Source: an uncultured Propionibacteriaceae bacterium
GTDB taxonomy: Bacteria > Actinomycetota > Actinomycetes > Propionibacteriales > Propionibacteriaceae
Reading direction: 5' to 3'
DNA length: 7,429 nt
Assembly (NCBI GenBank): GCA_945875065.1
Contig: CAMCJC010000119.1
Location: 1 to 7,429 of the forward strand
The translations under genes were made by a program, and so were the position numbers. Position 1 is the first letter of the stretch. The number at the start of each line of letters is the position of its first letter. Below are positions 1 through 6,653 of the stretch, one piece after another. The notes beneath the pieces are model-generated. The model was not told the origin of the DNA. It ran no database searches and worked only from the letters and a program-made list of their open reading frames with translations.

Positions 1-1241
1 GGCGAATAGTCATTCTCCAGAACCGGCACCGTCACGATGTCGCCGGCCCGCACTACTCCTTGGTCGGCGACCGCGACCGGCGGCTGCGTCTGCCCCGACG
101 CCTCTCGCGGCACGACTAGGACCTTTGCGCTCGTCGAGCCGAAGCCGTTGCTGACGGTGTACTCGATCGTTTGCGGCTCGGACAGGGCAGAAGTCGCCGA
201 GATGCGTAGGCGGGCGTGCTGAATCACCTCGGCGTTCAGCCCCTCGGCTGAGCCCATCGAGATCCCCTGCACCACCAGGACACCGCCGGTGGGGTCGCGG
301 TCATTGCCAAGAACGTCGAGGACGACGGCCCCATTAGCCGGGAGCAGCGCGAGATCGTTCTCGGCGCGCGGGATCTTCTCCGCCTCCGGGTCGAGCACGT
401 CGACGCGAATGCGGCCCTTCGCGGTGTGTGCACCGTCGCTGATCGCGTAGATGAAAGTGAACGAGCCGGCTTGCGTCGAATTGAACGTGATTCTGCCGGT
501 CTGGTAGTCCGCAGTGGCGGTCAACCCTGAGGGTGCGGGCTGCAGCTCGACGAGCGTCAGCGGATCCGCGTCGGCGTCAGTGTCGTTGAGTAGCGGTTCG
601 AGCGTGATCGTCTCCCCGCGCGACGCGACGAAATGGTCGTTGTTCGCCACAGGCGGCGAGTTCGTAGACGCGGCTACGACCACCACGTCCAGCGGGTCGG
701 ACGCGGCGGCCTTGCCGTCGCTGACCGAGACGTTGACTGAGCGACGGCCGGGACCCGCACGGCCCAGATCCTTGATCGCTACGTACCCGTCGGGTCGCCA
801 CGACACCTCAAGATCCTGCTCGGTGGCGGCGTTGGCCAGGAAGATCGGATCGCCATCGGGGTCGACCCAGTCGCCCAAGACGGAGTACTCATAGGATGCG
901 CGTTCCGCGACGGTGATGGGGCTCCGCCGCTCGCGCTTGGGCGGCGAGTTCTCGCCGGGAGCCCGAATCTGGACCTTTACCGTCGCGACATTCGACTTGT
1001 CGATACCGTCGAACGCGCGATAGCTGAACTGGTATTCGCCGCTCGCCTCCGGGGGCACCTGAATGCGGACCTGACGGCCCTCGTCGGCTGTGGTGATCGC
1101 CACGCCTTCGGGAATCGTGCCCGGTTCGATGATGGCGGTCAGGACGTCGCCGTCGGCATCGTTGTCGTTCAAGAGCACTGGCAGCGTGGTAGACGTTCCG
1201 GGCCGGGCACCAAGAATGTCGTCCTTGGCCTCCGGCGCATG
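1..1241 (-). repeat. Tandem Ig-like domain repeats within the envelope protein (four complete, one partial)
   Basis: Domain starts recur at residues 380 (HAPEAKDD), 477 (NSPPKRE), 573 (NSPPVANND), 669 (IPRAEND) and about 765 (QPPVAVAD), so the period is 96-97 residues or roughly 288 bases. Each unit has an Asp-rich turn 21-26 residues in: LNDNDADGD, DWVDPDGDP, LNDTDADADP, LGNDRDP and LENDYS (cut by the edge). Most units also carry a late core strand such as GEYQFSYRAFDG or GSFTFIYAISDG. This fits the Big_9/cadherin-like bacterial Ig fold, where such turns can bind calcium. The units are diverged in protein and DNA sequence, so this is an old domain array and not a recent DNA duplication. More repeats probably follow beyond the window. 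Confidence 0.8.
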
Positions 1242-2378
1242 TTGCTCGTCTGTGAACTCCTTGACCTGCGAGCGGGTGTCGTCGACCTCGTCCTTTTGGA
1301 CCTGCTTGTCCTCCTGGAGCTGGGTGCGGATCAGCTCCCAGTTATCGACACGCTCCATCCCCTGGAGGGGCAACAGCACTAGGCCGCTGGCGGTGTCGTT
1401 GATGGCGACCGCCTTCCGGTTGAATCTGAAGACGGGCTTGGCGGCCTCGGCGATCTCAGCATGCTGCGACTTGGCGAAGTCGCCGTCGTCGCAGTCGCGC
1501 AGGTAGTAGCCGCTTCCGGACCACAGACCATGCGCGCACCCGCCGACCTGAATGGGAGCCGCGGGCTTCCCGGCGGGCACGTCGTCCCGGCTGATCTGGC
1601 CGCTCTCGATGTTGATCTGCAGGAACGCACCTGCCGTGGCGAGCAGAACTTCCTTCGAATCGCCACTCGGCTGCTGCAAGACAGCGTCGGTGAACAAGTC
1701 GCTGGTGATCTTCTTTTCGCCGACGGTCAAGACCCCTTGGTCGAGCACGACGAGACGCCCTCCGAGCGCACTGAGCTGGGCGTTCTCGCTGAGGGCGGCA
1801 TCCACGGCCTTGCCCTTGTCAGTGACCTCGAAGCCATTTTCACCGGCCGTGACCACGTAGTGCAGGCCTTCTGAGGTCACGACATGGCCGACACCGTCGG
1901 TTCCCACGACCACCGAAGGAGTCGAAAGATCCTTGATCAGCGGCACTGCCGTCGAGGAGAACGTGCCAGCCCCAGTGGTGTTCGTCGCCCATACGCGGCC
2001 CTCCCCCGAGTCGGCGAACAGGACGGTGTCGCCGTTGTGGGCGACCTTGATGCCGCTGACCTTCGCCTGGCCAGTCGTCGAGACGGTGGCGACATCGACC
2101 GGCAGGACGTCGTCCGGCCCAGTAACGAGCACGTTCGCGGCCGACTGGGATACATCGAACTTGCTGGAGGCCGACAGGAACCCGCCGTCAATGGTTCGGG
2201 ACTCGTAGTTGACATGGCCGACCATCAGGAGGCTCTCGTTGGTGACCCACAGACCGCCGTCGTTGAGGTCCACCTCCGCGGCGGGGAGGCCCTTGTGTGT
2301 GAACGCGAGCACGCCAAGGGCCGTGGTTAACAACGCCACCACGGCGGTCTCTACCCGGCTACGCGAAAACACTGCCAT
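1..2378 (-). CDS. Large envelope protein with beta-propeller-like N-terminus and tandem Ig-like (Big_9/cadherin-like) repeats, C-terminus cut off
   Basis: An uninterrupted minus-strand frame runs from an ATG at 2376-2378 off the left edge, giving 792 codons without a stop. An in-frame TAG lies directly before the ATG, so this is the first possible start; a GGAGGA lies 15 nt upstream, farther than usual. Residues 11-26 form one hydrophobic helix after basic residues, a signal peptide or signal anchor. Residues 35 to about 340 contain repeated short strand-turn units such as DTVLFADSGEGRVWAT and resemble a beta-propeller, with a possible disulfide between C281 and C296. Residues 344-379 are highly charged and coiled-coil-like. 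From residue 380 Ig-like units follow, with Asp-rich turns such as LNDNDADGD (403-411) and LNDTDADADP (597-606). The protein is probably exported or anchored with its repeats outside the membrane. Similar actinobacterial proteins are, from memory, encoded beside MoxR ATPase and DUF58 genes. Function is unknown; adhesion, scaffold or cell-wall roles are guesses. Confidence 0.88.
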   Translation of the reverse strand, partial: MAVFSRSRVETAVVALLTTALGVLAFTHKGLPAAEVDLNDGGLWVTNESLLMVGHVNYESRTIDGGFLSASSKFDVSQSAANVLVTGPDDVLPVDVATVSTTGQAKVSGIKVAHNGDTVLFADSGEGRVWATNTTGAGTFSSTAVPLIKDLSTPSVVVGTDGVGHVVTSEGLHYVVTAGENGFEVTDKGKAVDAALSENAQLSALGGRLVVLDQGVLTVGEKKITSDLFTDAVLQQPSGDSKEVLLATAGAFLQINIESGQISRDDVPAGKPAAPIQVGGCAHGLWSGSGYYLRDCDDGDFAKSQHAEIAEAAKPVFRFNRKAVAINDTASGLVLLPLQGMERVDNWELIRTQLQEDKQVQKDEVDDTRSQVKEFTDEQHAPEAKDDILGARPGTSTTLPVLLNDNDADGDVLTAIIEPGTIPEGVAITTADEGRQVRIQVPPEASGEYQFSYRAFDGIDKSNVATVKVQIRAPGENSPPKRERRSPITVAERASYEYSVLGDWVDPDGDPIFLANAATEQDLEVSWRPDGYVAIKDLGRAGPGRRSVNVSVSDGKAAASDPLDVVVVAASTNSPPVANNDHFVASRGETITLEPLLNDTDADADPLTLVELQPAPSGLTATADYQTGRITFNSTQAGSFTFIYAISDGAHTAKGRIRVDVLDPEAEKIPRAENDLALLPANGAVVLDVLGNDRDPTGGVLVVQGISMGSAEGLNAEVIQHARLRISATSALSEPQTIEYTVSNGFGSTSAKVLVVPREASGQTQPPVAVADQGVVRAGDIVTVPVLENDYS

Positions 2379-2471
2379 CTACTTGTGCCCCGTTCCTCCA
2401 TTTTCTAGACGCCAAGTCTGTCCCCCTGCGCAGAACCACCACGCGAGCAGCAATTAACCATAGAGGGTGTC

Positions 2472-2499
2472 GCTCTAGTGTGCATCCTCCTTGCGTCAA
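2472..2499 (-). promoter_or_regulatory. Candidate promoter for the Ig-repeat protein gene
   Basis: Read on the minus strand, TTGACG (2494-2499) matches five of six bases of the housekeeping -35 consensus. After a 16-bp spacer comes TAGAGC (2472-2477), a weak -10. Transcription would begin near 2465 and leave a leader of roughly 87 nt. An AT-richer hexamer closer to the gene (around 2400-2407) is an alternative -10 without a good -35. Confidence 0.35.
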
Positions 2500-2544
2500 G
2501 GACCACCTTTCGGTCAGATCTCCTAGACAACCATGAGTCGAGTC

Positions 2545-2562
2545 TCAAGGGAAGACCCTTGA
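2545..2562. promoter_or_regulatory. Perfect 7-bp inverted repeat, possible operator
   Basis: TCAAGGG (2545-2551) and CCCTTGA (2556-2562) are perfectly complementary around the 4-nt centre AAGA. It lies 36 bp upstream of the GTG of the MATE transporter. No U-run follows it, so an intrinsic terminator is unlikely. A weaker dyad of the same core, AAGG-ACCA-CCTT (2498-2509), lies 50 bp away centre to centre and touches the candidate -35 of the divergent gene. A repressor site is plausible, but the binding protein is unknown. Confidence 0.4.
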
Positions 2563-2586
2563 AAAACCTGGCTGACGCCACCCGCC

Positions 2587-2599
2587 TAGCATGCGAGAG
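2587..2599 (+). promoter_or_regulatory. Candidate -10 element giving a leaderless MATE transcript
   Basis: TAGCAT (2587-2592) fits the TANNNT pattern of actinobacterial -10 elements. Its last T is 7 nt before the G of the GTG start at 2599, so transcription would begin at or next to the start codon. No Shine-Dalgarno sequence sits at a workable distance from that GTG; the only purine run directly abuts it. TTGAAA at 2559-2564 is 22 bp from this -10, too far for a standard -35. Leaderless mRNAs are common in actinobacteria. Confidence 0.4.
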
Positions 2600-3900
2600 T
2601 GACTGAGTCCCTTAACCGCCGAATCTTAGCCTTGGCGGTCCCCGCGTTCGCGGCGTTGGTGGCACAACCAGCCTTCGTCGCGGCCGACACCGCGATCGTC
2701 GGGCATCTCGGCGCCGAACCACTGGCTGGTCTGGGGGTCGGCGCGGCCGTGACCTCGACCCTGGTGGGGCTTTTCGTGTTCCTGGCATACGGATCGACAG
2801 CGACCGTCGCACGACTCATGGGGGGCGGCCGGCATCGCCAGGCTCTCGAATCGGGGGTGCAGGCGCTGTGGCTAGGTTTGGCGCTCGGGGTGGCGGTGGC
2901 TCTCCTCGGCTGGGCCTTGGCACCTCAACTGGCCGCCTGGCTCGGCGCTTCGGGGGCAGCGCACGGGTATGCCGTCATTTACCTCAGGTGGGCGCTCCCC
3001 GGGCTTCCGGGCATGCTGGCGACACTGGCCGCCACGGGGACCTTGCGGGGCCTGGCGAATGCGAGGGCCCCAATGTGGCTGGCGATCGGCGCGGCCCTAC
3101 TGAACCTGGCAGGGGACGTGCTCCTCGTGATCGGCCTCGGCATGGGCGTCGGTGGTTCGGGCGCAGCCACCGCGGCCGCCGAGACAGCGATGGGTAGCCT
3201 CGCGGCCGCACTCGTGTTCCGGGGCGCGGGCCGCCGCGGCGCGGCCCGTCGGCCGAGCCTGCCCGGTATGGCGGCCTCCCTCAGCGTCGGCGTCCCGCTG
3301 CTAATCCGCACACTCGCCTTGCGCCTAGCGCTGCTTCTGACGACGTGGTGCGCGGCCCGGTTCGGCACGCTGCCGCTGGCCGCCCACCAGGTGTTGTTCA
3401 CGGTCTGGAGTTTCATGCAGTTCGCACTCGACGCCGTCGCGATCGCCGGCCAGACCCTGATCGGGCAGGCGCTCGGTGCATCGCGCCCCGAAGAGGCACG
3501 GCAGCTGACCCGACGCATGGTTTGGTGGTCGCTAGGCACCGGCATGCTCCTGGGAGCTGCGACGTGCCTGGCACGCGCGCCCCTGGCCGGCCTCTTCACC
3601 CCTGACGCCGACGTGCGGGCTCTGGTGGGTTCCGCGCTGCTGCTGGTCGGGGCGTCGCTGCCGGTGGCCGCCTGGGTGACCCTCTTCGACGGTGTGCTCA
3701 TCGGCGCGGGTGACGGGGCGTACCTGGCGCGCGCGAGCATCCTCACGCTTGCCGGGTACGCCCCGCTGGCGCTGGCCGCCACGTTCTTCTCCAGCGGCCT
3801 GTACTGGCTTTGGGCTGCCTTCGCGTTCGGCTTCATGGGCCTTCGCGCCGTCACCCTGTGGTGGCGAGAACGCAGCGACGACTGGCTAGTCGCCGGTTAG
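2599..3900 (+). CDS. MATE-family efflux transporter, DinF-type
   Basis: This 433-residue polytopic inner-membrane protein exports small organic compounds in exchange for H+ or Na+; its substrate cannot be read from sequence. The N-terminus carries the DinF-type signature: PAFAALVAQPAF, then ADTAIVGHLG with D30 at the position of the TM1 aspartate important in characterised MATE proteins. GTLRGLANARAP lies at about 149-160. The second half repeats the fold, with HQVLFTVWSFMQFALDA and GQTLIGQALGA. About 12 hydrophobic helices form two six-helix bundles, joined by an Arg-rich cytoplasmic loop (208-218). Length matches the family. The GTG start at 2599 leaves the usual short leader before TM1, so it is likely correct. 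The gene diverges from the Ig-repeat gene and converges on clpB, so it is probably transcribed alone. A four-codon ATG frame (2591-2602) overlaps the start as GTGA but lies upstream of the predicted transcription start. Confidence 0.95.
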   Translation: MTESLNRRILALAVPAFAALVAQPAFVAADTAIVGHLGAEPLAGLGVGAAVTSTLVGLFVFLAYGSTATVARLMGGGRHRQALESGVQALWLGLALGVAVALLGWALAPQLAAWLGASGAAHGYAVIYLRWALPGLPGMLATLAATGTLRGLANARAPMWLAIGAALLNLAGDVLLVIGLGMGVGGSGAATAAAETAMGSLAAALVFRGAGRRGAARRPSLPGMAASLSVGVPLLIRTLALRLALLLTTWCAARFGTLPLAAHQVLFTVWSFMQFALDAVAIAGQTLIGQALGASRPEEARQLTRRMVWWSLGTGMLLGAATCLARAPLAGLFTPDADVRALVGSALLLVGASLPVAAWVTLFDGVLIGAGDGAYLARASILTLAGYAPLALAATFFSSGLYWLWAAFAFGFMGLRAVTLWWRERSDDWLVAG

Positions 3901-6467
3901 ACGATCGCGACGCCATCTTCGATCCGATCGAACCGCACGCTCTGGCCGTCATGGATCTGCCCGGACAGCAGGCCGCGCGCCATCGGATCCTCGATCGCCG
4001 ACTGCACGAGCCGGCGCAACGGCCGGGCACCATAGATTGGGTCGAACCCAGTCTCGCCGAGCCAGTCGCGGGCCGCTTCAGTCAGTTCCACGTTGATACG
4101 GCGGGCCGACAGGCGAGAGTTCAGCTTGGCCAGTTGGATGCCGACGATCTGTCCTAGGTCCTCGCGGGTCAGGGGATCGAACATCACCAAGTCGTCGAGT
4201 CGGTTCAGGAACTCGGGTCTAAAGGCCTTCTTCACGACCTCCATCACCCGTTCCCTCTTGGTCGGCCCATCCAGTGCAGGATCGGCGAGGAACTGCGAGC
4301 CCAGGTTGGATGTCAGGATGAGGATGGTGTTCCGGAAGTCCACCGTGCGCCCCTGACCGTCGGTCAGACGCCCATCGTCGAGAACCTGGAGCAGGATGTT
4401 GAACAGGTCGGGGTGCGCCTTCTCGACCTCGTCGAGCAGCACGACCGAGTAGGGCCGACGACGCACGGCCTCGGTAAGTTGACCCCCCTCCTCGTAGCCG
4501 ACGTACCCGGGCGGGGCACCGACGAGGCGCGCAACCGAGTGCTTCTCCGAGTACTCACTCATGTCGATTCGGATCATGGCGGTCTCGTCGTCGAAGAGGA
4601 AGTCCGCCAAGGACTTGGCCAGCTCGGTCTTGCCGACGCCGGTGGGTCCGAGAAACAGGAACGAGCCCGAAGGCCGGTTCGGATCCGAGATGCCCGCGCG
4701 GGAGCGGCGCACCGCATCCGAGACTGCCTTGACCGCAGCCACCTGCCCGATCAGGCGCGCCCCGATCCGCTTCTCCATGTGGAGCAGCTTCTCGGACTCG
4801 CCCTGCAGCAGGCGCCCAACCGGAATCCCGGTCCAGGCCGCAACGACCTCCGCGATGTCGGTGTCCGAAACCTCGTCGGAGACCATCTTCGTGGCCACAT
4901 CCTCGGTCTGCTCGGCCTCGGCGAGGCGCTGCTCGATCGCCGGGATCTCCCCGTACAGCAGTTGGGAGGCGCGGGTCAAGTCGCCGGCCCGCTGGGCTTT
5001 GTCCGCCTCGATCCGCAGCGCGTCGATCTGCTCCTTCAGGTCACCGACGGCGTTCAGTCCCGATTTCTCTTCCTCCCAGCGGGTTTCCAGGCCCCGCAGC
5101 TCCTCCTGGGCGTCCGCCAGCTCCTTCTGAAGGGTGGCGAGGCGCTCACGGGATGCCTCGTCGTCCTCCTTCTTCAGGTGCAGCTCCTGCATGAGCATGC
5201 GGTCGACATCACGCCGAAGCATGTCGATCTCTTCCGGCGAGGAGTCGATTTCCATCCGGAGGCGGGAAGCCGCCTCGTCGACGAGGTCGATGGCTTTGTC
5301 GGGCAACTGTCGGCTCGTGATGTACCGGTCCGACAGGGCCGCCGCCGCTACTAGCGCCGCGTCCGTGATCCGCACCTTATGGTGCGCCTCGTAGCGCTCA
5401 CGCAGGCCGCGGAGGATCGCGATGGCATCCTCTACGGTCGGTTCGTCGACGTAGACCTGCTGGAAGCGCCGTTCCAGGGCCGGGTCCTTCTCGACGTGCT
5501 CACGGTATTCGTCCAGCGTCGTGGCACCGATCATCCGCAGCTCACCGCGCGCCAGCATCGGCTTGAGCATGTTGCCGGCGTCCATGCCGCCATCGCCACT
5601 GGAACCAGCGCCAACGACCGTGTGCAGTTCGTCGATGAAGGTGATGATCTGCCCCTCGGCCTCCTTGATCTCGGTCAGGACAGCCTTCAGACGCTCCTCG
5701 AAGTCGCCGCGGTACTTGGCGCCCGCAACCATCGACGTCAGATCCAGCGATACGAGCCTGCGGCCCTTGAGGGAGTCGGGAACGTCCCCCTCCACCAGGC
5801 GCAACGCGAGGCCCTCGACGACGGCAGTCTTGCCGACGCCGGGCTCTCCTATCAGCACCGGGTTGTTCTTGGTGCGCCGCGCCAGAACCTGCACGATGCG
5901 CCGGATCTCGGCGTCACGCCCGATCACCGGGTCGATCTTGCCGCTGCGAGCCCGTTCGGTCAGGTCCACCGAGTACTTCTCCAAGGCCGACTCGCCGCCC
6001 TCCGACTCGGCCGAGTTCACCCGCTTGCCGCCTCGGGCCTCTTGGAACGTGGCCGAGAGTTTCTCGGCGGTGGCGCCAGAGGAGATCAGGATGCCTTGCG
6101 CGTCGGATGGAACATCGGCGAGGGCGATCAAGAGGTGTTCGGTAGCTACGAACTGGTCGCCGAGTTCGTCGGCGAGGGTCTCAGCGCGGGCTAGGACCCG
6201 AGCGAGCGCCCCGGACATCGAAGGCTGCGCCACCGAGCTGCCCGACGACGAAGGCAGCTTCGCGATCGCAGCCTCCGCCGCGGCATCGACCCGCTCGGGG
6301 GCCGCGCCGACGGCGCTGAGCAGCACGCTGACTGTGTTGTCAGGAGTCAACAGCAGGCCGTGTAGCAGGTGCACGGGTTCCGCGGTGGGGTTGCCCGCGG
6401 TGAGCGCCAGCCGGACGGCGGCGGTCGCGGCGTCGCGGCTCTTAGTGGTGAGCTTCTCAGTGTTCAA
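3897..6467 (-). CDS. clpB: ATP-dependent chaperone ClpB (Hsp100 protein disaggregase)
   Basis: ClpB is a cytoplasmic hexameric AAA+ machine that, with DnaK/DnaJ/GrpE, threads proteins out of aggregates after heat stress. At 856 residues it matches full-length ClpB (E. coli 857). The parts run in order: a Clp N domain (about 1-145); NBD1 with Walker A GEPGVGKT (207-214), Walker B E280 and Arg fingers R333/R334; the coiled-coil middle domain (about 410-530) that separates ClpB from ClpA and ClpC; and NBD2 with Walker A GPTGVGKT (607-614), pore tyrosine Y655 in GYVGY, and Walker B E680. No catalytic residue is missing. There is no ClpP-binding IGF/L loop context to suggest a protease role. The start codon is TTG (6465-6467), supported by GGAGG 6 nt upstream and an in-frame TGA eight codons upstream; the next methionine falls inside the N domain. 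A HAIR element overlaps its promoter. The stop codon overlaps that of the convergent MATE gene. Confidence 0.98.
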   Translation of the reverse strand: MNTEKLTTKSRDAATAAVRLALTAGNPTAEPVHLLHGLLLTPDNTVSVLLSAVGAAPERVDAAAEAAIAKLPSSSGSSVAQPSMSGALARVLARAETLADELGDQFVATEHLLIALADVPSDAQGILISSGATAEKLSATFQEARGGKRVNSAESEGGESALEKYSVDLTERARSGKIDPVIGRDAEIRRIVQVLARRTKNNPVLIGEPGVGKTAVVEGLALRLVEGDVPDSLKGRRLVSLDLTSMVAGAKYRGDFEERLKAVLTEIKEAEGQIITFIDELHTVVGAGSSGDGGMDAGNMLKPMLARGELRMIGATTLDEYREHVEKDPALERRFQQVYVDEPTVEDAIAILRGLRERYEAHHKVRITDAALVAAAALSDRYITSRQLPDKAIDLVDEAASRLRMEIDSSPEEIDMLRRDVDRMLMQELHLKKEDDEASRERLATLQKELADAQEELRGLETRWEEEKSGLNAVGDLKEQIDALRIEADKAQRAGDLTRASQLLYGEIPAIEQRLAEAEQTEDVATKMVSDEVSDTDIAEVVAAWTGIPVGRLLQGESEKLLHMEKRIGARLIGQVAAVKAVSDAVRRSRAGISDPNRPSGSFLFLGPTGVGKTELAKSLADFLFDDETAMIRIDMSEYSEKHSVARLVGAPPGYVGYEEGGQLTEAVRRRPYSVVLLDEVEKAHPDLFNILLQVLDDGRLTDGQGRTVDFRNTILILTSNLGSQFLADPALDGPTKRERVMEVVKKAFRPEFLNRLDDLVMFDPLTREDLGQIVGIQLAKLNSRLSARRINVELTEAARDWLGETGFDPIYGARPLRRLVQSAIEDPMARGLLSGQIHDGQSVRFDRIEDGVAIV

Positions 6468-6472
6468 GAGAT

Positions 6473-6478
6473 TCCTCC
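6473..6478 (-). promoter_or_regulatory. Ribosome binding site that fixes the TTG start of clpB
   Basis: On the minus strand GGAGGA precedes the TTG by 5 nt (6 nt counted from GGAGG). No ATG, GTG or other start is available between the in-frame upstream TGA and this TTG, so the site decides the start. Confidence 0.85.
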
Positions 6479-6486
6479 AGAGTGCG

Positions 6487-6515
6487 ATTCAATAAGTTGA
6501 GTCTATCACGCTCAA
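6487..6515 (-). promoter_or_regulatory. clpB promoter, housekeeping-sigma type
   Basis: Read on the minus strand, TTGAGC (6510-6515) and TTGAAT (6487-6492) are separated by exactly 17 bp; each matches the -35 and -10 consensus at four of six positions. Transcription would start near 6480, leaving a leader of only about 13 nt with the ribosome binding site almost at its 5' end. The HAIR operator covers the -35 and most of the spacer. Confidence 0.65.
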
Positions 6516-6516
6516 C
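6496..6516. promoter_or_regulatory. HAIR element (HspR operator) of clpB
   Basis: GTTGAGT-N7-GCTCAAC spans 21 bp and matches the HAIR consensus CTTGAGT-N7-ACTCAAG at 11 of 14 defined positions, with the exact N7 spacing. The outer six bases of each arm are perfectly complementary. HspR, a MerR-like repressor, binds HAIR to silence dnaK and clpB operons in Streptomyces, mycobacteria and relatives. Lying over the -35 and spacer, it would block RNA polymerase until heat stress titrates HspR/DnaK. The hspR gene is not in the window. Confidence 0.85.
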
Positions 6517-6653
6517 CCTGATCCCCTGGTCCGAGAACCCGCGATCCGCACCTTCGGCGACATCTTCACCAACCGCGCGCGGGCCGCCGCTCATCGGGGT
6601 AATGTCGCTGTCATCGCCGACGTCCAGGTCGATGGATCAAAGGAGTTCCGAAG
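6517..6653. other. Intergenic leader region upstream of pckG
   Basis: This GC-rich stretch between the HAIR element and the pckG start shows no coding signal, strong hairpin or known riboswitch. The only -10-like hexamer I see is TAATGT (6600-6605), with no recognisable -35 at 16-18 bp. It would give a leader of about 40 nt. The pckG ribosome binding site (AAAGGAG, 6639-6645) is at its right end. Confidence 0.4.

Noticed and set aside
37..2457. Several plus-strand frames of 60-150 codons in the left third
   Set aside because: They are antisense to the continuous 792-codon minus-strand frame, which has clear domain structure and a membrane segment.
2545..2562. Perfect dyad as an intrinsic terminator
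   Set aside because: The stem is only 7 bp, no T-run follows on either strand, and both neighbouring genes transcribe away from it.
2979..3854. 291-codon minus-strand open frame opposite the MATE gene
   Set aside because: Its translation is Ala/Arg/Pro/Ser-rich with no domain pattern, and it lies wholly within the transporter gene.
4413..6495. Long plus-strand open frames opposite clpB (313, 271 and 324 codons)
   Set aside because: They are antisense shadows of a full-length, motif-complete clpB; low-complexity Arg/Ser-rich or Leu/Gly-rich translations are typical of high-GC reverse frames.
6497..6525. Plus-strand TTGAGT of the HAIR element as the -35 of pckG
   Set aside because: No -10-like hexamer lies 16-18 bp downstream; the match follows from the symmetry of the operator.
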